64,000 nucleotides of DNA from Salinispira pacifica (GTDB taxonomy: Bacteria; Spirochaetota; Spirochaetia; DSM-27196; Salinispiraceae). The translations under genes and the position numbers were made by a program. Under the pieces are notes generated by a model. That model saw nothing but the letters and a program-made list of their open reading frames with translations, was not told the DNA's origin and did not search any database. The stretch covers positions 695,001-759,000 of the forward strand of contig NC_023035.1 in assembly GCF_000507245.1 (NCBI RefSeq), in the 5' to 3' direction. This document shows, one piece after another, positions 51,724-60,444 of this stretch (position 1 is its first letter; each line of letters starts with the position of its first letter).

Positions 51724-51885
51724 ATGTGTAATGTATATATTCCGAAAACACCAAATATTTCTCGTTCGGACGCCCGTTCTGCAATGAAAGAATCTCTGAA
51801 GGAATCCAGGGAATTTCATAAATCCATTAGAGAAGGAAACTGGAAATCCGATTACGAAATTAAGATTATTACCAAAGCAAAATAA
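51724..51885 (+). CDS. Small hypothetical protein (53 residues)
   Basis: The ATG at 51724 has AAGGGGAG 6 bases upstream. The 53 residues start MCNVYIPKTPNIS and continue DARSAMKESLKESREFHKSI, a basic-acidic amphipathic helix, ending IKIITKAK. It lies directly after the membrane/GAF-like gene and before a terminator. Ribosome site, position and codon use support it being real. It resembles no known small protein family. Confidence 0.55.
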   Translation: MCNVYIPKTPNISRSDARSAMKESLKESREFHKSIREGNWKSDYEIKIITKAK

Positions 51886-51912
51886 CGAACGCAGCATATG
51901 TGAAATTTAGTG

Positions 51913-51945
51913 AACGGTCTGCACTTACTCGCAGACCGTTTTTTT
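51913..51945 (+). terminator. Terminator after the small ORF
   Basis: AACGGTCTGC and GCAGACCGTT pair around an 8-nt loop, with a following T run. Confidence 0.8.
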
Positions 51946-51958
51946 GTGTCTGCGGCGT

Positions 51959-54247
51959 TTATCGAATCCGGGTATCAAAAATCAGCCTGGGGATGATCCT
52001 TCCGGAAGCGGCATTCAGTGCCTGCAGTTCAGAACGTGCCGGTTGTCGTGCGGAATAGCAGAAGCGCAGGAGAAGGGGCCGGAGCATCTGATGTTCCCCT
52101 GCATCGATCCGGGAATTGTTTTCCAGAAGCCGCAGCGTGTACAGCCAGCCCTTCACGTGTGAGCCATCCTGAGAATGAGCCTGGCCATCTTCGGAAAAGG
52201 CACGGGCATCGGCAATCCTGAGAGATGTAAGGCGGAGGATCATCTGCAGCTTCAGGGTAATTTTCCATTTCACCGGTAATAGCAGAAACCCGAAAGCGGC
52301 CAATGCAAGTATTCCCAGGATTGATCCCAGCATGACTGCCAGGACGGCGCCTGCACTCAGCAGCAGCTTCTGAATACTGATGCCCTGTTTCTCCTCCATG
52401 CCGGATCCCGGCAGCACCCGGGGTTCAGGGGGATCTTCGGGGCGGCCGAAAACCCCTTCCAGCTGACGGCCGGTGAGCCGGTCTGCATAGGGGTTGTACC
52501 GGGACGGATCATTTTGCGAAGCTTCGCTCATCATGGGGGGAGTGGCTTCCACCACCACCCAGCCCCGGCCGTCTATCCAGGCCTCACTCCAGGCATGGGC
52601 GTTTAATCCCCGCACAATGGTTTCCTCACCGTCCCGGCTCAGCCTGGTGTAAAATCCGGTAACGTAGCGGCTGGGAATACCCATGATGCGCAGGAGAATG
52701 GTCATGGAGCTGGCAAACTGGGTGCAGTATCCTGCATCTGCTGTGCCGAGAAAATGGCTGACCACATCGGTTCGACCGGCAACCCGGGGATATGAAAGAG
52801 TGTAGTCAAAATTCTCTTTCAGGTAATCCCGCACCGAGCGAATGCTTTCTGCAGGGGAGTCACCCTTGAGCTCCGCCCCCAGATCCCGCACCTCCTGGCT
52901 GATATAGTTGCTCAGCTGCAGATAATAGGAAAGATCCCGGGCGTCCGGTGGTTCTCCGGGGGGGTCAGCGCGGGGATCTCCGGGCGGATCAGTGCGGGAA
53001 GCATCGAGGGCAGCATCCGGACGACCGGCATTTCCCTGTGACGGTGAGCCTTCATTGATCAACAGAAACCGTCTTCCCCGGGTGAAGGGCCGGGCGAACA
53101 GAAACCCCGCAGCCGTTGATGCGTAGCTGAGCTCCGCCGCTTCCCCCCCGTCGATAATGCGTGCAGTTTCCAGCAGATGGGGGATGCTGGAGTAGTACTC
53201 GGCCAGGGTGGTAATTTCAATATCTCCCGGCGAAGGATGGCCGGCAATATCTGAACGGCCCAGCATGCCGTTGTCAGAGGATTGGATGAACCTGCCGCTT
53301 ATGCGCCATGATGAGTCCTGATACAGATCAAAAACCTGACTCCGCAGATGCAGGACATCTCCCCGCCTGCCGGGATGTTTGAGAAGAAATACCGGGGATG
53401 AGCTGAGGGCGGCGCTTCCGTCAATTCCGCCTGTTCCATAGTTACCGCCGAAGCCGGGGATATCCACCGCCAATGGAAAATCTGTCCACAGCCGGAACAC
53501 GGTGCCTGTCAGCCGGTCGGGCAGAACCGACGGACTGGGCGGGTCGGGGTTCCGGGAACTGACAGCCCACACCAGGGAGGCAACCAGCAGGCAGAGAACC
53601 ACGTACTGAAGAATGGATAACAGCCCCCGGCGGTCGTAATTTCCCCGGCTGCGTATATCCATGAGAAATATGGCGAGAACCAGGCTTGCCACCGCAGCCG
53701 CTGCAAGCCATGGAACGGCGTACATAACCGAGAAAAGCATGAGGAGCATAAATGACAGAAGCAGCAAAGGAATAAGAATATTGCTTCGGATTATTGCGGA
53801 CCCGGTGAAGGATGAGAATAACAGCAGCTTGAGAACAAAATAATAACTGATGGTCGAACTTGCTCCCTCCCGGCTCACAAAGCTGAACCAGGCTGCATAG
53901 CTGGATGAGCTGGTGATGCTGACGATGGTGATGACCAGGATAACCAGAGCCGCCTGGAGGAGAAAAAACAGTCCCCCGGCAACATATCTGCCGTAGCCGT
54001 TCCCGGCGGATGGGGATGAAGATGCGGATGCAAAGAAAAACCCCGGGGGGGCCGCCAGGAGCACCGAGAGAAATCCGTGGGCCCACACATAGAGCAGATT
54101 CCCTTCCGCATTGAAAAGCACGGCAAACAGAAGGGGCGGCAGCAGGGTGGTTGTCAGTGCAAGGAGCAGAAGGGCGGTTTTCCGGATTCTCCGGCGGATA
54201 ACAGTTGAGTTACGCACTGCAGTGATCAGGGCGGGTATCAGAGCCAT
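51959..54247 (-). CDS. Transglutaminase-like membrane protein (TgpA/DUF3488 type)
   Basis: The 762-residue protein has several N-terminal membrane segments (for example TALLLLALTTTLLPPLLFAVL and VALVILVITIVSI-like), then a large extracytoplasmic region with a transglutaminase core. The core has the Cys in AGYCTQFASSMTILLR, the His in RGLNAHAWSEAWIDG and the Asp/Glu that follow. A single membrane segment (ILALAAFGFLLLPV) and a C-terminal DUF4129-like cytoplasmic tail complete it. It is the third gene of a moxR operon, a common trio thought to act in cell-envelope maturation. The start overlaps the DUF58 gene by 10 bp. Confidence 0.85.
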   Translation of the reverse strand: MALIPALITAVRNSTVIRRRIRKTALLLLALTTTLLPPLLFAVLFNAEGNLLYVWAHGFLSVLLAAPPGFFFASASSSPSAGNGYGRYVAGGLFFLLQAALVILVITIVSITSSSSYAAWFSFVSREGASSTISYYFVLKLLLFSSFTGSAIIRSNILIPLLLLSFMLLMLFSVMYAVPWLAAAAVASLVLAIFLMDIRSRGNYDRRGLLSILQYVVLCLLVASLVWAVSSRNPDPPSPSVLPDRLTGTVFRLWTDFPLAVDIPGFGGNYGTGGIDGSAALSSSPVFLLKHPGRRGDVLHLRSQVFDLYQDSSWRISGRFIQSSDNGMLGRSDIAGHPSPGDIEITTLAEYYSSIPHLLETARIIDGGEAAELSYASTAAGFLFARPFTRGRRFLLINEGSPSQGNAGRPDAALDASRTDPPGDPRADPPGEPPDARDLSYYLQLSNYISQEVRDLGAELKGDSPAESIRSVRDYLKENFDYTLSYPRVAGRTDVVSHFLGTADAGYCTQFASSMTILLRIMGIPSRYVTGFYTRLSRDGEETIVRGLNAHAWSEAWIDGRGWVVVEATPPMMSEASQNDPSRYNPYADRLTGRQLEGVFGRPEDPPEPRVLPGSGMEEKQGISIQKLLLSAGAVLAVMLGSILGILALAAFGFLLLPVKWKITLKLQMILRLTSLRIADARAFSEDGQAHSQDGSHVKGWLYTLRLLENNSRIDAGEHQMLRPLLLRFCYSARQPARSELQALNAASGRIIPRLIFDTRIR

Positions 54248-55485
54248 CGGATCTCCTCTCCCGTTTCCATGTGGGCATCGGTGAAGTGAATCCTGCCGGC
54301 TGCCGCGGCAAGCTGCCGTATTCTCCTGCGGTGATAGTTGCGCAGCTCGGCATCTGCACCGGTTTCGTTGATGATCGCTTCAAGTCCGTTCTGGATGGCC
54401 GAACTTCCCCGAAACATATTGAGCAGTTCACCCCCGGCTTCGTGGGTAATAAAGAGTACGCTCATACCGCGGGATCTTCCCTCGGCGGTATCGCGGTTGT
54501 AGAGCTTCAGCATATCCTTATCCGGTGAAAATACGGCCTCCAGACATTGCTGCTGAAGCAGGGCCAGATCCTCTTTTGCATTCATGGATATGCGCTGAAG
54601 ATCGGGTATGCGGATATCCACGGGTATTCCCTGATCCAGGAGAGCGGCGCTGCAGCTTACCAGAAGTTCCAGGGAGTAGTCCTCCCGGCGGATTATTCTC
54701 CAGCTGTCTTCTTCGCTTCTGCGGGTATCAAGATACATGACGCAGCGCCGCTGGGATACGGGGGTGTATTCCCTGAGCATTGCAATGCCCTGGCTGCTGA
54801 AGCGCTTCCAGTGGAGCATGGAGAGGGACTCCCCGGGCCGGTATTCCCTGAGGCCGGTGAAAAAGCTGTGATCCTGATGGATGCCCCGGCTTCTGCCCCT
54901 GCTGCCGCCCAGGGCTCTGGATTCGCCCTCCAATTCTGGTACGCCGTACACCCTGGGGTACACGTAGAGGGTGAAGGAGAGAACCTGGGGCTCAATGGAG
55001 AACCAGTCCAGCATGTCGGTGATTCTCAGGGATTCCAGTCCGATGTTGTACTTCCCGATGAGGGGGCAGTACACCCTGCGCAGGTACTCATGCCGCTGTC
55101 CCGGCCCCAGGGTTATGGTGAAATTCTCAAGCCCCACATCTTCCCGGGGTCTCATGTTTGCAGACAACTCATCCGGGGCGAGATGCCGCATATGGGGAGT
55201 TATCACCTTGAAACGAACCCGGATTCTGGGACTGAAGAGGGGCAGTTCATTGCTGATTTTCAGCCGGTAGGGCAGATACTCTCCCCGGTATCCGTGGTGG
55301 GATGAAAACTCCTGGTTGTAGCGCAGAGTTATGGCGCTGAGAACCACATGGATAATGCTCACAACCGGAAGAGCAAGCAGCAGAGCATAGGCGTAGATGA
55401 AAAATCCTCCCACGGCTCCCCTGGCGAGATTGATGAGGTAGAGAAAGATGAGATACACCAGGGTGGACAGGATCCGGATTTTCAC
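54238..55485 (-). CDS. DUF58-domain protein
   Basis: The 415-residue protein has two membrane segments at the start (ILSTLVYLIFLYLINLA, GGFFIYAYALLLALPVV) and a beta-rich middle. The DUF58 signature is GLREYRPGESLSMLHWKRFSSQG, followed by a von Willebrand A-like region with YLDTRRSEEDS (MIDAS-type Asp). DUF58 proteins work with MoxR ATPases as chaperone-like assembly factors. The gene lies 12 bp after moxR and overlaps the transglutaminase gene. Confidence 0.88.
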   Translation of the reverse strand: MKIRILSTLVYLIFLYLINLARGAVGGFFIYAYALLLALPVVSIIHVVLSAITLRYNQEFSSHHGYRGEYLPYRLKISNELPLFSPRIRVRFKVITPHMRHLAPDELSANMRPREDVGLENFTITLGPGQRHEYLRRVYCPLIGKYNIGLESLRITDMLDWFSIEPQVLSFTLYVYPRVYGVPELEGESRALGGSRGRSRGIHQDHSFFTGLREYRPGESLSMLHWKRFSSQGIAMLREYTPVSQRRCVMYLDTRRSEEDSWRIIRREDYSLELLVSCSAALLDQGIPVDIRIPDLQRISMNAKEDLALLQQQCLEAVFSPDKDMLKLYNRDTAEGRSRGMSVLFITHEAGGELLNMFRGSSAIQNGLEAIINETGADAELRNYHRRRIRQLAAAAGRIHFTDAHMETGEEIRWL

Positions 55486-55497
55486 TGCACCTCCAGC

Positions 55498-56469
55498 CTA
55501 ACTGTGCCGGCCCACGGGAACATGGGGGACCTTCTGTTCCCGCAGGGTTTGGGATATCATGTGATGTTCATCGATCTGGGAGTTGCGGGGGTCGCTGGAC
55601 AGCCGGACCCGGTGGGGGAGAACGTATCCTGCAGCCCGGGAAACATCCTCGGGAATTACAAAGTCCCGGCCATGTGCAGCGGCCTCCGCCTGTGCGGCCC
55701 GCATGAGATGAATGCTTCCTCTGGGGCTTACTCCCAGGCGGTAGCGCCCACCCTTTCTGGTCCGGGAACAAATACCGATGATGTATTCTTCCACATTTTC
55801 CGCCAGTTCCACCCGGGAGATCTCCTCCCGGGCCTGGAGTATTTCCCGGGGGGTGCACACCGCTGTGAGGGTTTCCAGGGGATTGGATTCTCTGAAGCGT
55901 CTGAGAATGGTTTTTTCATGATCCTCCCCGGGGTAGCCCAGGGCTGTTGAGACGCCGAAGCGGTCGGTCTGGGATTCCGGGAGCATAAAGGTGCCGGCGA
56001 AGGTGATGGGATTCTGGGTTGCAATGACAAAAAAGGGTTGGGGCAGGGGATGCTTTTCCCCCTCCACGCTGAGCTGTCCTTCGGCCATCGCCTCAAGCAG
56101 GGCCGACTGGGTTCGTTCGCTGGCCCGGTTTATCTCGTCCGCCAGAATAAACTGATGATTCACTGCTCCGGCCTTGAACCGGAAATCCCTGCTGTCAGGA
56201 TCCCACACCGTCATCCCGATTATATCTCCCGGGAGAAGATCGGGAGTGAACTGAATCCGCCCGAAGTCAAGACCCGAGGAGCGTGCCAGGGCCAGCGCAA
56301 GAGTGGTTTTTCCCACACCGGGAATATCTTCCAGAAGAACATGCATTCCAGAGAGAAACCCCAGAATTACCGGCCGGATGCTATCTCCGGTTCCCACAAA
56401 CACCTTCATAATTGAATTTTCCAATTCTTCGTACAGGGCTTTCACCATGCCCGGACTGGACTCGCTCAC
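55498..56469 (-). CDS. MoxR-family AAA+ ATPase
   Basis: The 323-residue AAA+ protein has Walker A GVGKTT in LLEDIPGVGKTT, Walker B ILADEINRAS, sensor 1 VIATQNP and arginine finger FMLPESQTDRF. The C-terminal lid domain contains VSPRGSIHLMRAAQ. MoxR ATPases act on proteins with vWA domains such as the DUF58 product encoded next. It is the first gene of the trio. The start lies 222 bp from the divergent YihY gene. Confidence 0.9.
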   Translation of the reverse strand: MSESSPGMVKALYEELENSIMKVFVGTGDSIRPVILGFLSGMHVLLEDIPGVGKTTLALALARSSGLDFGRIQFTPDLLPGDIIGMTVWDPDSRDFRFKAGAVNHQFILADEINRASERTQSALLEAMAEGQLSVEGEKHPLPQPFFVIATQNPITFAGTFMLPESQTDRFGVSTALGYPGEDHEKTILRRFRESNPLETLTAVCTPREILQAREEISRVELAENVEEYIIGICSRTRKGGRYRLGVSPRGSIHLMRAAQAEAAAHGRDFVIPEDVSRAAGYVLPHRVRLSSDPRNSQIDEHHMISQTLREQKVPHVPVGRHS

Positions 56470-56690
56470 ACATCACCTCACTCTCTGCGGTAATACTCCG
56501 GCTGCGCAGGTCTCTGCTGATTCATTAAGACACAGTTAATCATAGGAGATAACTCTGCATAACTCAACATTGGCCCCGTTTCCGGGCGTAACCGGGGATC
56601 GGGCCTGCTTCAAGGCCGGGCATACCTCAGCTTTGGGAAAAGTTTCTTCCCGGGCATATTTACTCTGCTCCACCGGGAAGCTAAAATGAG

Positions 56691-57554
56691 ATGGTGATGT
56701 TTCGAGATATTCTGCGCCATGTAATGAAGCGCTACGACAGGATTAATGGTCCTCTGCTGGCCAAAGGGCTGGGATTTTCCCTGATTCTGGGAATTCTTCC
56801 CCTGCTTTTCATTGCATTGAGCGCCGGAGCATATCTGCTGAATCTTACTCCTGAGCTTCAAGATATGATTATCGGAGGGCTGGGAGACTTTATCCCGGTG
56901 GAAATTCTCCAAAACTACCTGAGCAAACTGTTTGAATACTCCCAGAACTGGCAGTCTTTGAGCATTATCACCATCGTGTTTTTCCTGATTTTCTCCCTCA
57001 ATCTGTTCAACGCCCTGGGCAGGGTGCTGAGGACGATTCTTTCACGGAAGCGTTCCACGGTAACCCGTCATAATCTGATTTCCCTCATCCTGCTTACCGG
57101 AAGTCTGCTCCTCTTTTATCTGTCAATAATCATCGGCAGCAGGATGGATCTTCTGGCAGGGATAATTCCCCTTACCGGAAGCATAGCCCAGTGGGCCAGA
57201 ACGCTGTTTGATGTTCTCAGCATTACCATTGTGCTGACGGTGCTGTATTACATCTATTCCAACCGCAGCGTGGACTTTCTCCCTACTGCGGGAGTCGCTC
57301 TTCTTTCTGCGGTGATCTGGGAGGGGGTGAGCACCCTGGGGGTTGTGATCATCCGCTCAATGACAAACCGTTTCCTGATTTTCGGCGCCATGGCCACCCC
57401 CATCATTCTGCTGGTGTATCTGCGGATTTTCGCAGAGATCATTATTTTTTCCAGTCTGGTGGTGGACTATTTTTCTTCCCGCCTCTACAGCGGATACGAA
57501 CCCCTGGCCAAACAATTTATCCACGAGCACATTCAGCATGAGCATAAATCCTGA
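56691..57554 (+). CDS. YihY/BrkB-family membrane protein
   Basis: The 287-residue protein has six hydrophobic segments and the family pattern: LLAKGLGFSLILGILPLLFIAL, GRVLRTILSRKRSTV, TAGVALLSAVIWEG and FLIFGAMATPIILLVYLRI. The ATG at 56691 (or 56697) has a weak ribosome site. YihY/UPF0761 proteins are inner-membrane proteins, possibly transporters, without an established role. The end overlaps the antiporter gene start by 17 bp. Confidence 0.88.
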   Translation: MVMFRDILRHVMKRYDRINGPLLAKGLGFSLILGILPLLFIALSAGAYLLNLTPELQDMIIGGLGDFIPVEILQNYLSKLFEYSQNWQSLSIITIVFFLIFSLNLFNALGRVLRTILSRKRSTVTRHNLISLILLTGSLLLFYLSIIIGSRMDLLAGIIPLTGSIAQWARTLFDVLSITIVLTVLYYIYSNRSVDFLPTAGVALLSAVIWEGVSTLGVVIIRSMTNRFLIFGAMATPIILLVYLRIFAEIIIFSSLVVDYFSSRLYSGYEPLAKQFIHEHIQHEHKS

Positions 57555-58812
57555 TATTTCCATGACCTTTGAACTTGCGGTGGTGGCTGTGCTTATCGGC
57601 GGGTACATCAGTGCCAAGGCTGCAGGGAAAGCCAAGCTTCCGCCGGTTCTGGGAATGACGCTGTTCGGCGTGACCATTTCCCTGCTCCAGGGCAGGGGGC
57701 TGCTGGGCGCCACCCCTCCGCTGCTGGAAGATATTATCCCTTCGCTGAAGTCTCTTGCCCTGGTGGTAATTCTGCTTCGGGCGGGACTGGGAATACATCT
57801 TCGCACCCTGAAGAAGATCGGGCTGAGCGCCGTGCTGCTCTCTTTTGTTCCCATGCTGATGGAGGCGCTGGCGGTTACAGCTGTGAGCATGGTTCTGTTT
57901 TCATGGGATGCCGGACAGGCGCTGCTGCTTGGTTTTCTCCTGGCTGCGGTGAGTCCTGCGGTGGTGGTGCCTTCCATGCTGGAGCTGAAGGAGAAACGCT
58001 ACGGCGAGAAGAACGATGTTCCCACCCTGGTGCTTGCCGGTGCCAGCCTGGATGATGTGCTGGCAATCAGCCTGTTCACCATTGTTTTACACGGGTTCAC
58101 CGGGGAAGGAAGTTCCGCCGGCTCCCCCATTCAGACCGTCCTTATGGCGCTGGGAGATGTGGGGCTGTCGCTGACCTTGGGGATATTGCCGGGGATTGCC
58201 GCCGGGCTGATCCTGCTGTGGCTGTTCCGCAGATATCATCAGAGCATACGGGCAACGGAGAAAACCCTGCTGTTGCTGGGAAGCGCACTTGCGTTGTTTT
58301 CGGTGGGGCAGTCAGCCCATACCGCCGCCCTTCTGGGGATCATGACCATGGGGTTCATTTTGCTGCGGTATCATCCCCCGGCGGCGAGGGAGCTGGGGGC
58401 GAAACTGGGCAAGGCATGGATTTTCGCCGAAATTCTGCTCTTTGTGTTTATCGGAATGGCGGTGGATATTGATATTGCCCTTGATGCAGGTCTCAGGGGG
58501 CTGATCATTATTGCTGCCGGTCTGGCAGCCAGAGCCCTTGGAGTCTTGATCAGCTGTATTCCCAGCCCGTTGAACTGGAAAGAACGGCTTTTTGTAATCG
58601 TCAGCTATATTCCAAAGGCAACAGTGCAGGCGGCCCTGGGGGCGGTTCCCCTTGCCGCCGGCATTCCCGGCGGGGAGCAGATGCTGGCAACGGCGGTGCT
58701 CGCAATTGTGGTCACCGCACCTCTGGGGCTGCTGGGAATACGGAGCTTGTCTCCCAGACTCCTGGATATTACCTTTAGCCCGCAACAGGAACCCCGAGAG
58801 GAGAAACCATGA
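57538..58812 (+). CDS. Cation/proton antiporter (CPA family)
   Basis: The 424-residue protein has about 12-13 hydrophobic segments with the antiporter core: AVSPAVVVPSMLELK (discontinuous helix 4 region) and ASLDDVLAISLF with the paired aspartates that carry the ions. It should exchange Na+ or K+ for H+ across the inner membrane. The length fits the family. It overlaps the YihY gene by 17 bp and the next gene by ATGA, so three genes form one translational unit. Confidence 0.85.
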   Translation: MSINPDISMTFELAVVAVLIGGYISAKAAGKAKLPPVLGMTLFGVTISLLQGRGLLGATPPLLEDIIPSLKSLALVVILLRAGLGIHLRTLKKIGLSAVLLSFVPMLMEALAVTAVSMVLFSWDAGQALLLGFLLAAVSPAVVVPSMLELKEKRYGEKNDVPTLVLAGASLDDVLAISLFTIVLHGFTGEGSSAGSPIQTVLMALGDVGLSLTLGILPGIAAGLILLWLFRRYHQSIRATEKTLLLLGSALALFSVGQSAHTAALLGIMTMGFILLRYHPPAARELGAKLGKAWIFAEILLFVFIGMAVDIDIALDAGLRGLIIIAAGLAARALGVLISCIPSPLNWKERLFVIVSYIPKATVQAALGAVPLAAGIPGGEQMLATAVLAIVVTAPLGLLGIRSLSPRLLDITFSPQQEPREEKP

Positions 58813-59399
58813 ATATTTTCGTTTTGCTGCTGGCACTGCCTGCTCTGTCTTTCATCCAGGATGAAGTGGATGTTCAGACCGGGGAAGACCGGGTGACTGC
58901 GGTCTACAGTTTTGAGTTCACCACCTCTGCAGATCCCGAACAGATGTTCCAGGTTCTGAAAGAATATTCGTCGGAAAGCAGCGATACGGTACAAAGCGCC
59001 CTCAGTGAAGTGGAAATCATTCACCGCAGCGACCGGGGCTGGGAGGTCAGGCATCTCTATGAAGTGGGGTTCGCCGTGTTCAGCGACCGTACGGAGATGG
59101 TTCTGGCCTATGAAGTTCTGGAGGGAGATGCTCCCATGCGTCTGGAATGGGGGCTTGTGGAGTCCCTGGACGGAAAGGTGTTTGACTCCAGCGGGTTCTG
59201 GGAAGTGTATGCCGGGGAAGACGGATCCGGCTCACGGGTGAAATATGTATCCAGAATGGTGTATGAAAAGAAGGCCGGGGTGCCCTTCGCCCTGAATAAC
59301 TTCTCCAAAGGATCGGTGCGAAGAACCCTCAGGGGTCTGGCAGAAGCTGCTGCGGAGGCTGAATCCGGAGCTGGTGAAGAAGCCGGCTCAGGTACTTGA
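58809..59399 (+). CDS. START/SRPBCC-like exported protein
   Basis: The start overlaps the antiporter stop by ATGA (58809-58812). The 196 residues begin with a short hydrophobic signal (IFVLLLALPALSFI). The rest alternates strands and helices like the SRPBCC (START/polyketide-cyclase) fold: VTAVYSFEFTTSADPEQMFQVL, then VGFAVFSDRTEMVLAYEVL and RVKYVSRMVYEKK, with a C-terminal long helix. Ligand-binding is expected but the ligand is unknown. The tail is Glu/Ala-rich. Confidence 0.7.
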   Translation: MNIFVLLLALPALSFIQDEVDVQTGEDRVTAVYSFEFTTSADPEQMFQVLKEYSSESSDTVQSALSEVEIIHRSDRGWEVRHLYEVGFAVFSDRTEMVLAYEVLEGDAPMRLEWGLVESLDGKVFDSSGFWEVYAGEDGSGSRVKYVSRMVYEKKAGVPFALNNFSKGSVRRTLRGLAEAAAEAESGAGEEAGSGT

Positions 59400-59449
59400 G
59401 CCGGCCCGATCCAATATGCCGGTGCCGAAAAGAGCACCGGGTCTGTTGC

Positions 59450-60130
59450 TTAGTTCCCGCTGGATTTCTGCATGAAGGGCATGAGTACCTGTGCAAGTCC
59501 CCGAACGCTGCGTGTCTGAATCCACACCTTACCGGGGCCGGTGAACCGTGATACAAAGCCCTCTCCGCTGGCAAATGTGGAAAAAAGCCCTTTGGTGGCT
59601 TTTTTGATCTGATACGTAACCCCTTCCTCAAAGGCAAGAAGATTGCTGTTGTCCACCGAGTACTCTTCTCCCGGCCCCAGCTGTTTTTCGTACACAGCAC
59701 CGAAGCATGAAAGCCACACGTGACCGTTTCCGCTGATTCTCTGGAGAAAAAGCCCTTCGCCCATCACCATTGCCCGCAGGGAACCCTGGGTGCTCAGCTC
59801 AAGACCGGTTGTACCCGCAAGATACGCTCCGCCCTGGGCCAGAATGGTTCGCCCGGTCATTTCATAGTGGATAATATCTCCGGGGCTTCCCGGGGCAAGG
59901 ACGAGCTCGGAATTGTTTTCGCTGGCAGTGTAGGTTGTGGAGAACAGACTCTCACCCCCGACCATGGATTTCACCGCACCGAAAATACCCTTTCCGCTGG
60001 TTTTCGCCTGCAGCTCGATGGAAGGACTCATGGAGATCATTGCGCCCTGTTCACCGATAATGGATTCGCCGGCATCCAGGGTGACCTTCAGGGTGCTGAA
60101 TACCGGGCTGTGTTCAATGCTATGCGTCAT
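59450..60130 (-). CDS. AIM24-family protein
   Basis: The ATG at 60130 has GGAGG about 6 bases ahead and gives 226 residues. It matches the AIM24/TIGR00266 pattern: an early VTLDAGESIIGEQGAMISM, repeated Gly-rich beta strands such as GGESLFSTTYTA and GLFLQRISGNGHVWLSC, and VDNSNLLAFEEGV, then FTGPGKVWIQTRS. These beta-helix proteins of unknown role are often cytoplasmic or membrane-associated. The earlier in-frame ATG at 60151 is unlikely. It stands alone between two plus-strand operons. Confidence 0.9.
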   Translation of the reverse strand: MTHSIEHSPVFSTLKVTLDAGESIIGEQGAMISMSPSIELQAKTSGKGIFGAVKSMVGGESLFSTTYTASENNSELVLAPGSPGDIIHYEMTGRTILAQGGAYLAGTTGLELSTQGSLRAMVMGEGLFLQRISGNGHVWLSCFGAVYEKQLGPGEEYSVDNSNLLAFEEGVTYQIKKATKGLFSTFASGEGFVSRFTGPGKVWIQTRSVRGLAQVLMPFMQKSSGN

Positions 60131-60196
60131 CGTACGCCTCCTTATTTCCATTAGTGTAGTACAAGAACGGCGGCTTTACAGAGCTTCGGCGAAACA

Positions 60197-60397
60197 TCAA
60201 CTCACTTTTACAAAACGGAGCACCGACATGGGCATCCAGATCATTTTATTATGATCATCCGGCAGGAGCATGCGGTTTTTTTCCCGGTCAATGGAGAGAA
60301 CTACATAATTCCGCTCATCCCTGAATGCCAGTTTTTCCCTCTGGGCCTGGGGTATCTGGTCTGTGAGAACCCGAACATAGAAAATGCCCTTCTCCAT
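60197..60397 (-). CDS. Small hypothetical protein (66 residues)
   Basis: The ATG at 60397 has GGAGG 4 bases upstream. The protein begins MEKGIFYVRVLTDQIPQAQ and contains NYVVLSIDREKNRMLLPDD and MIWMPMSVLRFVKVS, a beta-rich pattern of short strands. No family is recognised. It is divergent from the MnmD-methyltransferase gene, whose promoter overlaps the start of this gene (60408-60436). Confidence 0.6.
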   Translation of the reverse strand: MEKGIFYVRVLTDQIPQAQREKLAFRDERNYVVLSIDREKNRMLLPDDHNKMIWMPMSVLRFVKVS

Positions 60398-60407
60398 ACT
60401 TCCTCCG

Positions 60408-60436
60408 TTGTCGCAGCGCTGAGAGCGGGGTACAAT
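60408..60436 (+). promoter_or_regulatory. Promoter of the MnmD-DNA methylase fusion, probably leaderless
   Basis: TTGTCG (60408-60413), a 17-bp spacer and TACAAT (60431-60436). Transcription should begin at about 60443, 2 bp from the ATG at 60445. No ribosome site precedes the ATG. Confidence 0.5.
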
Positions 60437-60444
60437 GCTTCCCC

